A stretch of DNA of 64,000 bases from Rhizobiales bacterium 62-17. Its GTDB lineage: Bacteria > Pseudomonadota > Alphaproteobacteria > Rhizobiales > Beijerinckiaceae. The position numbers were made by a program, and so were the translations under genes. Each line of letters opens with the position of its first letter. Position 1 is the stretch's first letter. Positions 36,336 to 46,900 of the stretch are shown here, piece by piece. Below the pieces are notes generated by a model that saw only the letters and a program-made list of their open reading frames with translations, was not told the DNA's origin and made no database searches. The DNA lies in contig MKVW01000009.1 of the NCBI GenBank assembly GCA_001898965.1, forward strand, positions 1,086,964 through 1,150,963, written 5' to 3'.

Positions 36336-37028
36336 TTAGACAGTCTTGGCGGGAGAACCAAGCGAAACCGGATTCGCCAGCCGTTCCCGTGCCGCCGCGC
36401 GCGCCTTGGCGATGAAATCCCGGATCAGGCCGATATCCTTGACCCCCGGCGCGCTTTCGACACCGGAGGAGACGTCGAGACCCGGCGCTCCGGCTTCCAC
36501 CGCCGCCACCACATTCTCGCCGTTGAGCCCGCCCGACAGCATCCAGGGCAGGCGCGTGTTCACGTCTTTCAAGATCGCCCAATCGAAGGCCATGCCGTTG
36601 CCGCCGGGCAAAACCGCGTCCTTGGGCGGTTTGGCGTCGAACAGCAGCCGGTCGGCGACATTTTCATAGGCGGCGGCCGCGGCGAGGTCGTCGCGGGTCG
36701 AAACCGGGATCGCCTTCATCACCGGCAGGCCGGTGCGGGCCTTCAGGTCGCGTACCCGCTGCGGCGTTTCGCGGCCGTGCAGTTGCAGCATGTCGGGGTG
36801 GAGGGCGGTGATAATTCCGTCGATCAGCGCATCGTCGGCGTCGACCGACAGCGCCACCTTGCCGGCCCGCCCGGCCACCAGCGGTGCCAGCGCGGCAGCC
36901 TGTTCAAATGACAGATGGCGCGGGCTCTTGGGAAAAAACACAAAACCGACCATGTCGGCGCCCCCATCCAGGGCGGCCTCCAGAGTTGGCGCGGTGGAAA
37001 GCCCGCAGATTTTGACCAAAAGTGACAT
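36336..37028 (-). CDS. trpF: Phosphoribosylanthranilate isomerase
   Basis: A 230-residue TIM-barrel enzyme, third step of the tryptophan branch from chorismate. The general base is Cys8 in VKICGLS; the general acid lies in LLFDAKPP, and the phosphate site in [10 protein letters not shown] near the C-terminus. It is about 100 bases downstream of the beta-oxidation operon and directly upstream of trpB. No leader peptide or attenuator was recognised in front of it. Confidence 0.96.
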   Translation of the reverse strand: MSLLVKICGLSTAPTLEAALDGGADMVGFVFFPKSPRHLSFEQAAALAPLVAGRAGKVALSVDADDALIDGIITALHPDMLQLHGRETPQRVRDLKARTGLPVMKAIPVSTRDDLAAAAAYENVADRLLFDAKPPKDAVLPGGNGMAFDWAILKDVNTRLPWMLSGGLNGENVVAAVEAGAPGLDVSSGVESAPGVKDIGLIRDFIAKARAAARERLANPVSLGSPAKTV

Positions 37029-37096
37029 GGCCGGCTCTATCGCACAGCCCCCTGCGCCTCGCCAATGATATTCCGAGGCGCATTCCCCGCAGGGAA

Positions 37097-37121
37097 CCGG
37101 CTGGCGGCGCCCGCCAGCCGG
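37097..37121. terminator. Strong stem-loop after the FadB/FadJ-type gene
   Basis: CCGGCTGGCGG at 37097-37107 pairs perfectly with CCGCCAGCCGG at 37111-37121, loop of three bases, 10 bases past the stop of the gene at 37132. Read on the minus strand no U-run follows, so termination would need another factor; it may also stabilise the mRNA end. It lies between the beta-oxidation operon and trpF. Confidence 0.5.
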
Positions 37122-37131
37122 ATATCAATCG

Positions 37132-39345
37132 TCAGGCCGCGGCCTTCTTTTGGGCGCCGAAGCGGCCGTAGAAGGTGTCGCCCTTCGCCGCCATGTCGAG
37201 GAGCAGCGGGTTCGGCTTGAAGCGCGGCCCGTATTTGCTCTCGAGCTTCTGGCACAGTGCCACGAAAGCGCGCGTGCCCATGCCGTCGATCAGGCTCAGT
37301 ACGCCGCCGGTGAAGGGCGCGAAGCCGAAACCGAGGATCGAGCCGACATCGGCCTCGCGCGGATCAACGATCACATGATCCTCGACGGTGCGCGCCGCTT
37401 CCAGCGCCTGGGTGACGAGCAGGCGCTGTTTCAGCTCCTCCTTGTCCAAGCTGTCGGGGTCGAGATGTTTCGGTTGCAGGGCGGCGAGGCCCGGCCACAG
37501 CTTCTTCGGTCCCTTGTCGGCTGGATAATCGTAAAAGCCCTTGCCGTTCTTGCGGCCGAGGCGGTTCTGCTTGACCACCATTTCCTCGAGCAGCTTTTCC
37601 TGGTTCGGATCGACCGCCTGCGGACCGAGATCCTTCTTGGCCGCCTGCAGGATTTTCCAGCCCAGATCGAGCGCCACTTCGTCGTTGAGTGAGAGCGGCC
37701 CCACTGGCATGCCCGCCTTGCGGCCGAGATTTTCGATCATCGCCGCCGGCACACCCTCCATCAGCATCAAATGGCCTTCGAGGATGTAGTTGAGCACGCA
37801 GCGGTTGGCGAAGAAGCCGCGTGAATCGTTGACCACGATCGGCGTCTTGTTGATGGCGCGCACGAAGTCGAGCGCCATCGCCAGCGCCTTGTCGCCCGTC
37901 TTCTTGCCGAGGATCACTTCGACCAGCATCATCTTCTCGACCGGCGAGAAGAAGTGAATGCCGATGAAATCGTTCTGGCGCGAGAAGTTCTCCGCGAGCG
38001 ACGTAATCGGCAGGGTCGATGTATTGGAGGCGAAGATGGCATCGGGCTTAAGGTACTGCTCGATCTTCTTGGTCACCTCCGCCTTGACGGCGCGATCCTC
38101 GAACACCGCTTCGATCACCAGCTGGCAATCGGCCACCTTGGCGTAATCGGGCGTCGCCTCGATATGGGCGAGCAGCGCGTCGCGTTCGGCGGTCTTGGCG
38201 CGGCCCTTGGTGATCAGGTCCGTCATCAGCTTGTGCGAGAGCTGCTTGCCTTTGTCGGCTGATTCCTGATCCTTGTCGATCAGCACCACGTCGATCCCGG
38301 CGCGCGCGCTGACATAGGCGATCGAAGCGCCCATGAAGCCGGCGCCGACGACGGCGATTTTCTTGGGCGCCATCGGCGGTTGATTGGCCGGGCGGCGCGC
38401 GCCCTTGTTCAATTCGCCCATGGAGACGAACAGGGTGCGGATCATGGCGCGGGCTTCCGGCGAGCGCAGGATTTTCGCGAACCAGCGGCTTTCGACCTTC
38501 AGCGCCAGGTCCATCGGCAGCTGCAGGCCTTCATAGACCGTATGCAGGATGGCCTTGATCGCCGGATAATTGTCCTGCGTCTCGCGGCGATAGATGGCGT
38601 TGGCGGCTGCCCACACCATCATGCCCTGCGCCGAGAACACGCGGCCCGACGGCGGCTTGAACTTCGGATCGTCCCATGGCGCCACGCCCTTGCCGCCGCC
38701 TGATATCCAGGCCTTCGCCTTGGCGACGATTTCGGCGGCCGGCGCCACTTCATGGACGAGGCCCATGCTCTTGGCGGCGGGCGCGCGCAATTGATCGCCC
38801 TTGAACAGCATCTGCAGGGCATCGCCCGTCTGCATCAGGCGCGCGATGCGCTGCGTGCCGCCGGCGCCGGGGAACAGGCCGACCTTCACTTCCGGCAGGC
38901 CGACGCGGGTCTTCGGATTGTCGGAGAGCACGCGATAATGACAGGCGAGCGCCAGTTCGAAGGCGCCGCCCAGCGCCACGCCATCGATGGCGGCGACGAA
39001 CGGTTTGCCGCAGGTCTCAAGCCGGCGATAGAGCAGCGACAACGAACGCGTGGCGTCGAAGAAGAACAGCATCGCCTTCTCGTAGCCTTCTTCGTTGATC
39101 TTCGCCGCGAGCTGGCTGCCGAAGCCTTCCAGCATGGTGAGATCAGCGCCGCCCGAGAAATTGCTCTTGCCTGAGGTGATGACGCAGCCCTTGATGCCGG
39201 CGTCGCTGGCCACTTTTTCGATCACTTCGCTGAGTTCGGCGATCACGTCCTGGGTGATCACGTTCATCGAACGATCGGCCATGTCCCAGGTCAGAACGGC
39301 AATGCCGTCACCATCGACATCGAAACGGAAATTCTTGAGGTTCAT
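37132..39345 (-). CDS. fadJ: Multifunctional fatty-acid oxidation enzyme (enoyl-CoA hydratase / 3-hydroxyacyl-CoA dehydrogenase, FadB/FadJ type)
   Basis: A 737-residue fusion. Residues 1-190 are a crotonase domain (FSGGADLTML, AIDGVALGGAFELALACHYR, LPEVKVGLFPGAGGTQR). From about 330 a Rossmann NAD domain starts with IAVVGAGFMGASIAYVSA, followed by two 3-hydroxyacyl-CoA dehydrogenase C-terminal domains (IHFFSPVEKMMLVEVI is the active-site stretch). It converts trans-2-enoyl-CoA to 3-ketoacyl-CoA. It is the last gene of the operon acyl-CoA dehydrogenase - thiolase - this gene, 21 bases after the thiolase stop. FadJ is chosen by gene order and length; FadB cannot be excluded. Confidence 0.93.
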   Translation of the reverse strand: MNLKNFRFDVDGDGIAVLTWDMADRSMNVITQDVIAELSEVIEKVASDAGIKGCVITSGKSNFSGGADLTMLEGFGSQLAAKINEEGYEKAMLFFFDATRSLSLLYRRLETCGKPFVAAIDGVALGGAFELALACHYRVLSDNPKTRVGLPEVKVGLFPGAGGTQRIARLMQTGDALQMLFKGDQLRAPAAKSMGLVHEVAPAAEIVAKAKAWISGGGKGVAPWDDPKFKPPSGRVFSAQGMMVWAAANAIYRRETQDNYPAIKAILHTVYEGLQLPMDLALKVESRWFAKILRSPEARAMIRTLFVSMGELNKGARRPANQPPMAPKKIAVVGAGFMGASIAYVSARAGIDVVLIDKDQESADKGKQLSHKLMTDLITKGRAKTAERDALLAHIEATPDYAKVADCQLVIEAVFEDRAVKAEVTKKIEQYLKPDAIFASNTSTLPITSLAENFSRQNDFIGIHFFSPVEKMMLVEVILGKKTGDKALAMALDFVRAINKTPIVVNDSRGFFANRCVLNYILEGHLMLMEGVPAAMIENLGRKAGMPVGPLSLNDEVALDLGWKILQAAKKDLGPQAVDPNQEKLLEEMVVKQNRLGRKNGKGFYDYPADKGPKKLWPGLAALQPKHLDPDSLDKEELKQRLLVTQALEAARTVEDHVIVDPREADVGSILGFGFAPFTGGVLSLIDGMGTRAFVALCQKLESKYGPRFKPNPLLLDMAAKGDTFYGRFGAQKKAAA

Positions 39346-39366
39346 GATCTTGGCTCCCCGTTTCGC

Positions 39367-40575
39367 TTAAACGCGTTCGATGATCGTGGCGGTACCCATG
39401 CCGGCGCCGATGCACAAGGTGATCAGTGCCGTCGATTTGCCCGAGCGTTCGAGTTCGTCGATCGCCGTGCCGAGGATCATCGCGCCGGTCGCGCCGAGCG
39501 GATGGCCGAGCGCGATGGCGCCGCCGTTGACGTTGACCTTGGCGTGATCAACTTCAAACGCCTGCATGAAGCGCAACACCACCGAGGAGAAGGCCTCGTT
39601 GATCTCGATGAGGTCGATATCCGACAATTTCATGCCGGCGCGCTTCAATACTTTCTTGGTCACGTCGACCGGGCCGGTCAGCATCAGAGCCGGATCGGAA
39701 CCGATATTGGCGAAGGCGCGAATGCGCACGCGCGGCTTCAGGCCCGCCGCCTTGCCGGCTTCCGCATTGCCGACGAGAACGGCGGCCGCGCCATCGACGA
39801 TACCCGACGAATTGCCGGCGTGATGCACGTGGTTGATGGCTTCCACTTCCGGATGCGCCTGGATCGCCACCGCGTCGAAGCCGCCCTGTTGCGCCATCAT
39901 GGCGAAGGACGGTTTCAGCGATGCCAGCGACTGCATGTCGGTCGAAGGCCGCATATGCTCGTCCTTGGCGAGAATGGTCAGGCCGTTGACGTCCATCACC
40001 GGCACGATCGACTTGGCGAACCGGCCTTCATTCCAGGCGATGGCGGCGCGCTTCTGGCTTTCCACCGCATAGGCATCGCAATCGTCGCGGGTGAAACCGT
40101 ATTTGGTGGCGATCAGATCGGCCGAAATGCCCTGCGGCATGTAATAGGCGGGAATGGCGATGGTCGGATCGACCGGCCAAGCGCCGCCCGAGGCGCCGAT
40201 GCCGACGCGGCTCATCGCTTCGACGCCGCCACCGACGGTGAGGTCATGCTGGCCGGCCATCACCTGCGCGGCGGCGAAATTCACAGCATCGAGGCCCGAG
40301 GCGCAGAAGCGATTGATCTGCACGCCCGGCACGTGATCGCCATAGCCGGCGGTCAAAGCCGCCATGCGGGCGATGTCGCTGCCGGCTTCGCCGACCGGAT
40401 CGACGCAGCCGAGCACCACGTCATCGACCAGTTTGGTATCGATCTTGTTGCGTTCACGCAGCGTCTTGAGCGCGGTCGTCGCCAGGCCGAGGGTTGAGAC
40501 CTCGTGCAGCGCGCCGTCAGCCTTGCCGCGGCCGCGCGGCGTGCGCACGGCGTCATAGATATAAGCTTCAGGCAT
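39367..40575 (-). CDS. fadA: Acetyl-CoA acyltransferase (thiolase)
   Basis: A 402-residue thiolase that cleaves 3-ketoacyl-CoA with CoA to acetyl-CoA and a shortened acyl-CoA. The acyl-accepting Cys91 lies in [12 protein letters not shown], and the C-terminal catalytic motifs are [15 protein letters not shown] and CIGAGMGTA. Start ATG 40575 ([18 protein letters not shown]) has GGAGG about six bases upstream; an earlier start at 40587 would add only four residues. It lies in the middle of the beta-oxidation operon. Confidence 0.96.
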   Translation of the reverse strand: MPEAYIYDAVRTPRGRGKADGALHEVSTLGLATTALKTLRERNKIDTKLVDDVVLGCVDPVGEAGSDIARMAALTAGYGDHVPGVQINRFCASGLDAVNFAAAQVMAGQHDLTVGGGVEAMSRVGIGASGGAWPVDPTIAIPAYYMPQGISADLIATKYGFTRDDCDAYAVESQKRAAIAWNEGRFAKSIVPVMDVNGLTILAKDEHMRPSTDMQSLASLKPSFAMMAQQGGFDAVAIQAHPEVEAINHVHHAGNSSGIVDGAAAVLVGNAEAGKAAGLKPRVRIRAFANIGSDPALMLTGPVDVTKKVLKRAGMKLSDIDLIEINEAFSSVVLRFMQAFEVDHAKVNVNGGAIALGHPLGATGAMILGTAIDELERSGKSTALITLCIGAGMGTATIIERV

Positions 40576-40667
40576 TGCATCCTCCATTCGTTACGGCACG
40601 CCTTCCGCTTGAGCGGAAGGCCGTAGTTCTGATCTGAACGCGATGCTGCCGCGTTCAGTCGTGTCGG

Positions 40668-42461
40668 TCAAAACGCGTCGGCCGGCAGCGCCATCATCGT
40701 GTCGGCGCCGGTCGAAAGCCGCGCCAGATGAGCCGCCGTTTCCGGCATCAGGCGCTCCATATAGAATTTGCCGGCGATCAGCTTGGCATCCATCGCCGCC
40801 GCTTGGCTGGCATCGGCGGCTTTCTTTTCCTGCGCCGCCTTGGCGATCTTGCACCACATGTAGCCCATGGCGACCAGGCCGAAGAGATGCATGTAGTCGT
40901 AGGAGCCGGCGCCGGCATTGTCGGGCTTGGCCATCGCGTTCTGCATCAGCCACATGGTCGCCTGCTGCAAATGGCCGACGCCGCTCTTCAGACCTGCAAG
41001 ATAGGGCTGCATCGCCGGATCGGATTCTTCCTGCTTCAGATAGCCGCCGACTTCGTTGAGGAAGGCGGTCAGGGCGCGGCCACCATCCTTCGGCAGCTTG
41101 CGGCCGACGAGGTCGAGCGCCTGAATGCCGTTGGCGCCTTCATAGATCATGGCAATACGCGCATCGCGCACGAATTGTTCCATGCCCCATTCGCCGATAT
41201 AGCCGTGGCCGCCGAACACCTGCTGCGCCTTGACCGCATTGTCGAAGCCGCGATCGGTGAACACGCCTTTCAGCACTGGCGTCAACAGGCCCAAAATGTC
41301 TTCGGACGCCTGGCGCTGCTTTTCGTCGGGGCTCTTCTGCGACACGTCGGCGTGCAGCGAGGCCCACAGGATCAGGGCGCGGGCCGCTTCGTTGAAGGCG
41401 CGGATTTCCAAGAGCATGCGGCGTACGTCCGGATGCACCATGATCGAATCGGCCGGCTTGTCGGGCGATTTCGGGCCGGTGAGCGAACGGCCCTGCAGGC
41501 GCTCCTTCGCATAGGCGACGGCGTTCTGATAGGCGACTTCCGACTGGCTCAAGCCCTGGTTGGCAACGCCGAGACGGGCTTCGTTCATCATCACGAACAT
41601 GGCGTTGAGGCCGCGGTTGGCTTCGCCGACCAGCCAGCCCTTGGCGCCGTCGTGGTTCATCACGCAGGTGGAATTGGCGTGAATGCCCATCTTGTGCTCG
41701 ATCGAGCCGCAGGAGACACCATTACGCTCGCCCGGATTGCCCGACGCATCGGGGATGAATTTCGGCACGATGAACAGCGAAATGCCGCGCGTGCCAGCCG
41801 GTGCGCCCTCGATGCGCGCCAGCACCAGATGGACGATGTTCTCGGTCATGTCCTGTTCGCCGGCCGAGATGAAAATCTTCTGGCCGGTGATGGCATAGGA
41901 GCCATCGGCATTGGGCACGGCCTTGGTCTTCAGCAGGCCGAGATCCGTGCCGCAGTGCGGTTCCGTCAGGTTCATCGTGCCCGACCAGGTGCCGGCGATC
42001 ATTTTCGGCAGATAGGCCTGTTTCAGCTCAGGGGTGGCATGCTTGTCGATGGCCGCGATCGCGCTCTGGGTCAGGCCTGGATACATGGTGAAGGCCATAT
42101 TGGCGCTGGCGCTGAACTCGTTGACCAGTGTCGCCAAGGTATAGGGCAGGCCCTGGCCGCCGAAATCGGGATTGGTGGCAAGGCCGATCCAGCCGCCCTC
42201 CGCATAAGCCTTGAAGGCCTCCTTGAAACCTTTGGGCGTCGTCACCGAGCCGTCGTCGTGGCGCACGCAGCCTTCGCGGTCGCCGGACAGATTGATCGGT
42301 TGCAGAATTTCCTCGGAAATCTTCGCCGCTTCCTGCAACACCGCCTCAACCACATCAGGGGAGGCATCGGCAAAGCCGGGCAGGTTGTTGTAGCGGTCCC
42401 AATGCAGCACGTCGTTGAGAAGGAACAGGGCGTCGGCGACGGGGGCCTGATAGCTGGGCAT
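40668..42461 (-). CDS. Acyl-CoA dehydrogenase, long (~600-residue) C-terminal-domain type
   Basis: A 597-residue FAD enzyme doing the first oxidation of beta-oxidation. Its length and the start MPSYQAPVADALFLLNDVL match the DmdC/FadE-like family that carries an extra C-terminal helical domain (from about 470). The core has GTMNLTEPHCGTDLGLLKT for FAD contacts and the catalytic-base region AMIYEGANGIQALDLVGRKL with Glu in YEG. The thiolase and FadB/FadJ-type genes follow on the same strand. A promoter and a palindrome overlapping its -10 lie about 90 bases upstream, which suggests repression when fatty acids are absent. Confidence 0.95.
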   Translation of the reverse strand: MPSYQAPVADALFLLNDVLHWDRYNNLPGFADASPDVVEAVLQEAAKISEEILQPINLSGDREGCVRHDDGSVTTPKGFKEAFKAYAEGGWIGLATNPDFGGQGLPYTLATLVNEFSASANMAFTMYPGLTQSAIAAIDKHATPELKQAYLPKMIAGTWSGTMNLTEPHCGTDLGLLKTKAVPNADGSYAITGQKIFISAGEQDMTENIVHLVLARIEGAPAGTRGISLFIVPKFIPDASGNPGERNGVSCGSIEHKMGIHANSTCVMNHDGAKGWLVGEANRGLNAMFVMMNEARLGVANQGLSQSEVAYQNAVAYAKERLQGRSLTGPKSPDKPADSIMVHPDVRRMLLEIRAFNEAARALILWASLHADVSQKSPDEKQRQASEDILGLLTPVLKGVFTDRGFDNAVKAQQVFGGHGYIGEWGMEQFVRDARIAMIYEGANGIQALDLVGRKLPKDGGRALTAFLNEVGGYLKQEESDPAMQPYLAGLKSGVGHLQQATMWLMQNAMAKPDNAGAGSYDYMHLFGLVAMGYMWCKIAKAAQEKKAADASQAAAMDAKLIAGKFYMERLMPETAAHLARLSTGADTMMALPADAF

Positions 42462-42554
42462 GATGTTCCTCGTTTCGCGGCTCGTGCGGCCGCGTCTGTG
42501 ACTTATATAGGTGGATCATTCCGCCTGTCTGCGGCGTCCGTACGACGGACGATG

Positions 42555-42586
42555 GTTTACATATAAACTATCTCCGTTTTCGTCAA
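42555..42586 (-). promoter_or_regulatory. Promoter of the beta-oxidation operon with overlapping inverted repeat
   Basis: On the minus strand TTGACG (42581-42586) and TATGTA (42558-42563) are 17 bases apart. The -10 lies inside GTTTACATATAAAC (42555-42568), an inverted repeat matching at 12 of 14 positions. A site over the -10 is the usual place for a repressor. TetR- or MerR-family fatty-acid regulators use similar AT-rich palindromes, but which one acts here cannot be told. Transcription would start about 90 bases before the acyl-CoA dehydrogenase gene. Confidence 0.5.
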
Positions 42587-42675
42587 GGGCGGGCCGTGGG
42601 GCTGGACGGAGCCCAGGCCGGAAGGCAAGATTTTCCCAACGCGGGCAAAAGCCTGCATGTTGGGGAGGATCTCTG

Positions 42676-43710
42676 ATGTGGGCGTGCACGCGACTGTTGT
42701 CGATGGCGGTCCTCTGCGGCCTGGTGACGCCCGCCGCCCAAGCGGACCCGGTGGCGGATTTCTACAAGGGCAAGGAGATCCGGCTCATCATCGGCCAGCC
42801 GCCGGGCGGCGGCTACGACACCTTCGCCCGCCTGTTCGCCCGTCATCTCGGCCGGCTGATGCCCGGCAATCCCATCGTCATTCCGCAGAACATGCCGGGC
42901 GCCGCCGGCATGGCCATGACCAATTCCCTGGTCGCCATCCAGCCGCGCGACGGCACGGTCATCGGCGCGGCTTCCGGCCAAATCGGCACCGCCGCGCTAT
43001 TTGGCGCGCCGGGTGCCCGCTACGACGCGCGGGAACTCGGCTGGATCGGCAGTCTCAACAGCGAGGTCGGCCTGGTAGTGGCGCGCAAGGACGTGCCGGT
43101 GAAGCGTTTCGCCGACCTGCTCGACCACGAGCTGATCGTCGGCGCCTCCTTCGCCACTGACAGCAATGTCATCTATCCCACGACGATGAATGCCGTGCTC
43201 GGCACCAAATTCAAGATTATTCCGGGCTATGGTGGCACCAGCAATGTCGCCATCGCCATCGAGCGCGGCGAGGTGCAGGGCACGGCGAGCTGGCATGTCT
43301 CCTCGATCATGACGGCCAAACCGGACTGGATCGCCCCGGGTGGCTTTCTCACCGTCCTGCTGCAACTGGCGCTGAAGCGCCATCCCGCCGTTCCCGATGT
43401 GCCGACGGTGATCGAAGTGGCGAAAACCGACGAACAGCGCGCCGTTTTGGAGCTGATTTTCGCCCAGCAAGACATGGGACGCCCGGTTTACGGGCCGCCG
43501 GGCATGCCGCCCGAGCGGCTGGCCGCCCTGCGCGCCGCCTTCGACGCCTTCGTCACCGACGGCGAGGTGCGTGCCGAGGTCGAGAAAATGCGCCTGGAAA
43601 TGCATAATCCGATGCCGGGCAAGGAGATCAAGGCGATGATCGACCACCTCTACGCCATGCCGCCGGAGGTGATTCGGAAGGCCGCGACAGTCAGCCGCCC
43701 GGCGCAATAG
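42676..43710 (+). CDS. Tripartite tricarboxylate transporter substrate-binding protein (TctC/Bug family)
   Basis: A 344-residue periplasmic binding protein. The signal peptide MWACTRLLSMAVLCGLVTPA ends near AQA. The body shows DFYKGKEIRLIIGQPPGGGY, the carboxylate-ligand loop of the family, and VIPQNMPGAAGMAMTN. Start ATG 42676 is set by GGGGAGG seven bases upstream; a longer frame from 42511 would lose the signal peptide. Proteins of this family bind citrate, other carboxylates or aromatics. No TctA or TctB membrane gene is adjacent, as is common for the many solitary Bug proteins. Confidence 0.92.
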   Translation: MWACTRLLSMAVLCGLVTPAAQADPVADFYKGKEIRLIIGQPPGGGYDTFARLFARHLGRLMPGNPIVIPQNMPGAAGMAMTNSLVAIQPRDGTVIGAASGQIGTAALFGAPGARYDARELGWIGSLNSEVGLVVARKDVPVKRFADLLDHELIVGASFATDSNVIYPTTMNAVLGTKFKIIPGYGGTSNVAIAIERGEVQGTASWHVSSIMTAKPDWIAPGGFLTVLLQLALKRHPAVPDVPTVIEVAKTDEQRAVLELIFAQQDMGRPVYGPPGMPPERLAALRAAFDAFVTDGEVRAEVEKMRLEMHNPMPGKEIKAMIDHLYAMPPEVIRKAATVSRPAQ

Positions 43711-43782
43711 CCGGTCCGGTCGATAGCCTTTTTAAATCTATCTTGCCGGAGTCTTAACTCTCTGTCTCAAAATCGATCAGCC

Positions 43783-43797
43783 TTAACGACTTCTTTA
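43783..43797 (+). promoter_or_regulatory. Near-consensus CtrA box upstream of the PodJ-like gene
   Basis: TTAA-CGACTTC-TTTA at 43783-43797, followed by CCAT, matches the CtrA consensus TTAA-N7-TTAA at 7 of 8 fixed positions. A GAGTC (GANTC, CcrM methylation site) lies at 43749-43753. Both are about 105-155 bases before the start of the PodJ-like gene. CtrA control of podJ is known in Caulobacter; its action here is inference. Confidence 0.45.
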
Positions 43798-43902
43798 CCA
43801 TAGTTCCGCGAAATTGGGGGTTAGATGGCGGGCGAATGATTCACCAGTCTGTTCCGCCGTCTGCGCAGAAAATTTCAACGGGGCAACCCTCGGCGGGCGG
43901 TA

Positions 43903-46900
43903 ATGAACAAAGCGGTTCCCTGGAGCATCAAAGGGGTCGATTTCAACGCGCGTGAAGCCGCCAAGGAAGCGGCGCGCCGGTCTGGAATGACCCTGGGCGA
44001 ATGGCTGAACAGCGTCATCGCTGACCAAGCCGAAGAACTCGGCATCGATCCCGACGAGGTCGATGACACCCAGAAGGTCGAGGCCGTCAGTCGCCGCCTC
44101 GCCCGCATGGCCCCGGACGGGGGCTACCGTCAGGACCGTGTCGAGCGGCAGGACCGGCCGGAGCGGCAAGAGCGTCGCCAGGACCGGGCCGATCGCGCGC
44201 GTGAACCGCGCTTCGTCCGCGAGGACGAGGCGCAGGAAGCGCGCTGGGGTGATCGCCGCCAGCCGCGCCGGCGCCAGTTCGACGACCAGGATTTCGAACG
44301 CGACGAGCGGCGTGAAGAGCGGGAAGAGCCGCGCTACGCCCGCGCCGCGCGTCCGGAAACCTATCGCCAGGAAACCTTCAGCCAAGAAACCTACCGCCAA
44401 GACGCTTATCGGCAGGACATGGCGCGCCAAGAAGCGCATTACCAAGACGGCTACAATCAGGACGGCTATCGCCAAGAGGCGCGTCGCGAAGAACCTCGTC
44501 GCGAAGACACCAGCCGCCAGGAAGCTTATCGCGAACCTGCTCGGCCGGACGCGTATCGCGCTGAAGCCTATCGCCAGGAGCCATCGCGCCAGGAACAGCC
44601 GCGCCAAGAGCGTCAGGATTTCGGCCGTGAAGACTCCGGCCGGCAAGACTTCGATCGTCAAGAAGCTTCGCGCCAAGAACCCGTTCGCCAACAGCCGGCT
44701 CGCCAGGAGCCGGTTCGCCAGGAGCCCGTTCTTCAAGAGCCGCCGCGCCAAGAGCCCGTGCGTCAGGAGCCGCCGCGCTACGAAGGCCTGTATGTGGTGA
44801 ATTCCCGCGGCGATCTTGGATCGCCGCGCGAGGCGGAGGCTTTGCTCGACGATGCCATCCGTGGCCTCGAGCGCGGTTCGCGCCGCTACCAAGTCCAGAC
44901 CAATGCGACGCTCGACAAATTCTCGCGCCGCCTCGCCGAACTCGAAGCGCATCTGAACGAGCGCGCTGAACGGGCCGCCGCCACGCGGGACGAACAGCGC
45001 ATCGAACGCCGCGCCACGCCACCCGCCGCGCCGGTCATTACGCCACCTGCCGCGCGTCCCGAAGTTCGTACGGACGAAAGCGAACGCAGCGGCTATTTCG
45101 CCGAAATCGATCGCAAGCTGTCGCAGCTCGTTGAACGTATGGAAGGGGGCGGCCCCACCGCCAAGGCGATCGAACCTGATCCGAACATGCAGCGGATCGA
45201 GGAGAAGCTGAACGCGCTCTTGAACCGGCCCGTTCCGACACCCGAACCGCCTGTGGCCGCCGGTCCGCGCTATGCGCGCCCGCCGCGCTTGCAGATGTCG
45301 GACGCACTGTCGCAGATCACGCGCCGTCAGCGCGACCTCGATCAGCAGGCCGAGGCGCCGGCGACGATCCAGCCGATGCGCTTCAGCGAGCCGCGCCCCG
45401 ATGCGGTGGCTGCGGCCGCCGTGGTGGCGGCGCAAGAGCGTGAAGCCTCGGCCTTGCGCAACGACATTGCTGCGCTCTCCGCCAGCCTCGAAGCCCTGCG
45501 CGGCGACATGAAGGAGCGCGAGAGCGCCCAGAGTGCCCAGATCGCCGCCGCCGCTGCCGCCGTACCGCCGGTCGAAGCGGGCGCGGTCGAGCAATTGCGC
45601 CAGCAGATCGCCGAGATGAAAACGGTGGTCGCGACGCTGCCGCAGCGCGAATCCTTCACCGCGCTCGAAACCGCGACACGTGACCTCATCAGCCGCGTCG
45701 AGACGTCGCGCCAGGAAGGCGTGCGCGAAAACATCCTGCAGCCGATCGAGGCTCTGGTCGAACATATCCAGCGCATCCTCACGGAGTTCTCGCCGCGCGC
45801 CACCATCGACGCGATCAAGCGCGAAATCGGCACGATCGCCGAGAGCGTCGGCTCGGTCGGTAAGGGCGTCGATACGGCGACATTGACGCGCCTCAACGAG
45901 CAGACGCGCGAAATCCGCGAAATGCTTCAGGCGGCGGCGGCGCGGCCGATGCCGGTGGAAAACATCGAACGCCAGATCGCCGATCTCGGCCGGCGCGTCG
46001 ATCTCATCGCTCAACGTGGGTCGACCAAGCTCGGCGGCGATGCGGTCGCCGAAAGCGTTCAGGCGATCCGCCAGACCGTCGAGAACGCGTTGCCGGCGTC
46101 GCTGCTGCACACGCTCGAACAGCGCATCGAAGGTCTCGGTCGCAAGATCGACGAAGCCGTGCAGCAAGAGCTGCCGCCTGTCGAAACACGTGCGCTCGAA
46201 GACATGATGCGCGACATCGCCGCGCGTCTCGACCGGCCACAGGTGTCCACGGTCGCCGATTTCTCGCAGCTTGAGGAATCGGTGCGCGAACTGGCGCAGC
46301 GTGTCGACACCGCCGGCCGTCCCGGCGCGCCGTCGGCCGCCTTCAACGCGCTTGAGGAACAGATCGCCCGTCTCGCCTCCCGTCTCGATCAGTCGGACGC
46401 GAGCCTGGGCCGTCTGCCCGACGTGCAACGTTCGCTCGGCGAGATCGTCGGGCTGATCGAACAGAGCCGCTCGCAGGCGATCGAAGCCGCCGAACAGGCC
46501 GCCCGCACCGCCGCTCGCGAGGCGATGAGCCAGATTGGCGCGTTGACCAGTGCCGCCGAACCGGCGCGTGGCCAGATCGTCAACGAGATCGCCGGCCTGC
46601 GCGATGGTCAGGAGGCCATGGATCGGCGCACCCGCGCCACGCTGACGGCTGTTCACGAGACGCTCGAAAAGGTCGTCGATCGCCTCGCCATGATCGAGAG
46701 CGGCCATACGGCCGCGCCCGTACCCGCCGCACCCGCACCGGCTGCGCCGGAACGGTCCGCGCCGCGTCTGCCGCAGGCGACGCCAGACGAAGAACTGCTG
46801 GCCTCCGGTCCGGCGCCGTCCTTCGTGCGTTCCGGCGCGCCGCAATTGCAGACCGGCGAGCCAACGGCCGAAGGATTGAAGCGGCAGGTTTCCGCCGATG

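Noticed and set aside
37029..37131. trp attenuator ahead of trpF
   Set aside because: There is a strong hairpin, but no leader peptide with tandem Trp codons and no U-run; it fits the end of the preceding operon better.
44350..44775. CRISPR-like repeat array
   Set aside because: The repeated units are in-frame codons for R-Q-E-x residues with no spacers of uniform length; it is a coding tandem repeat.
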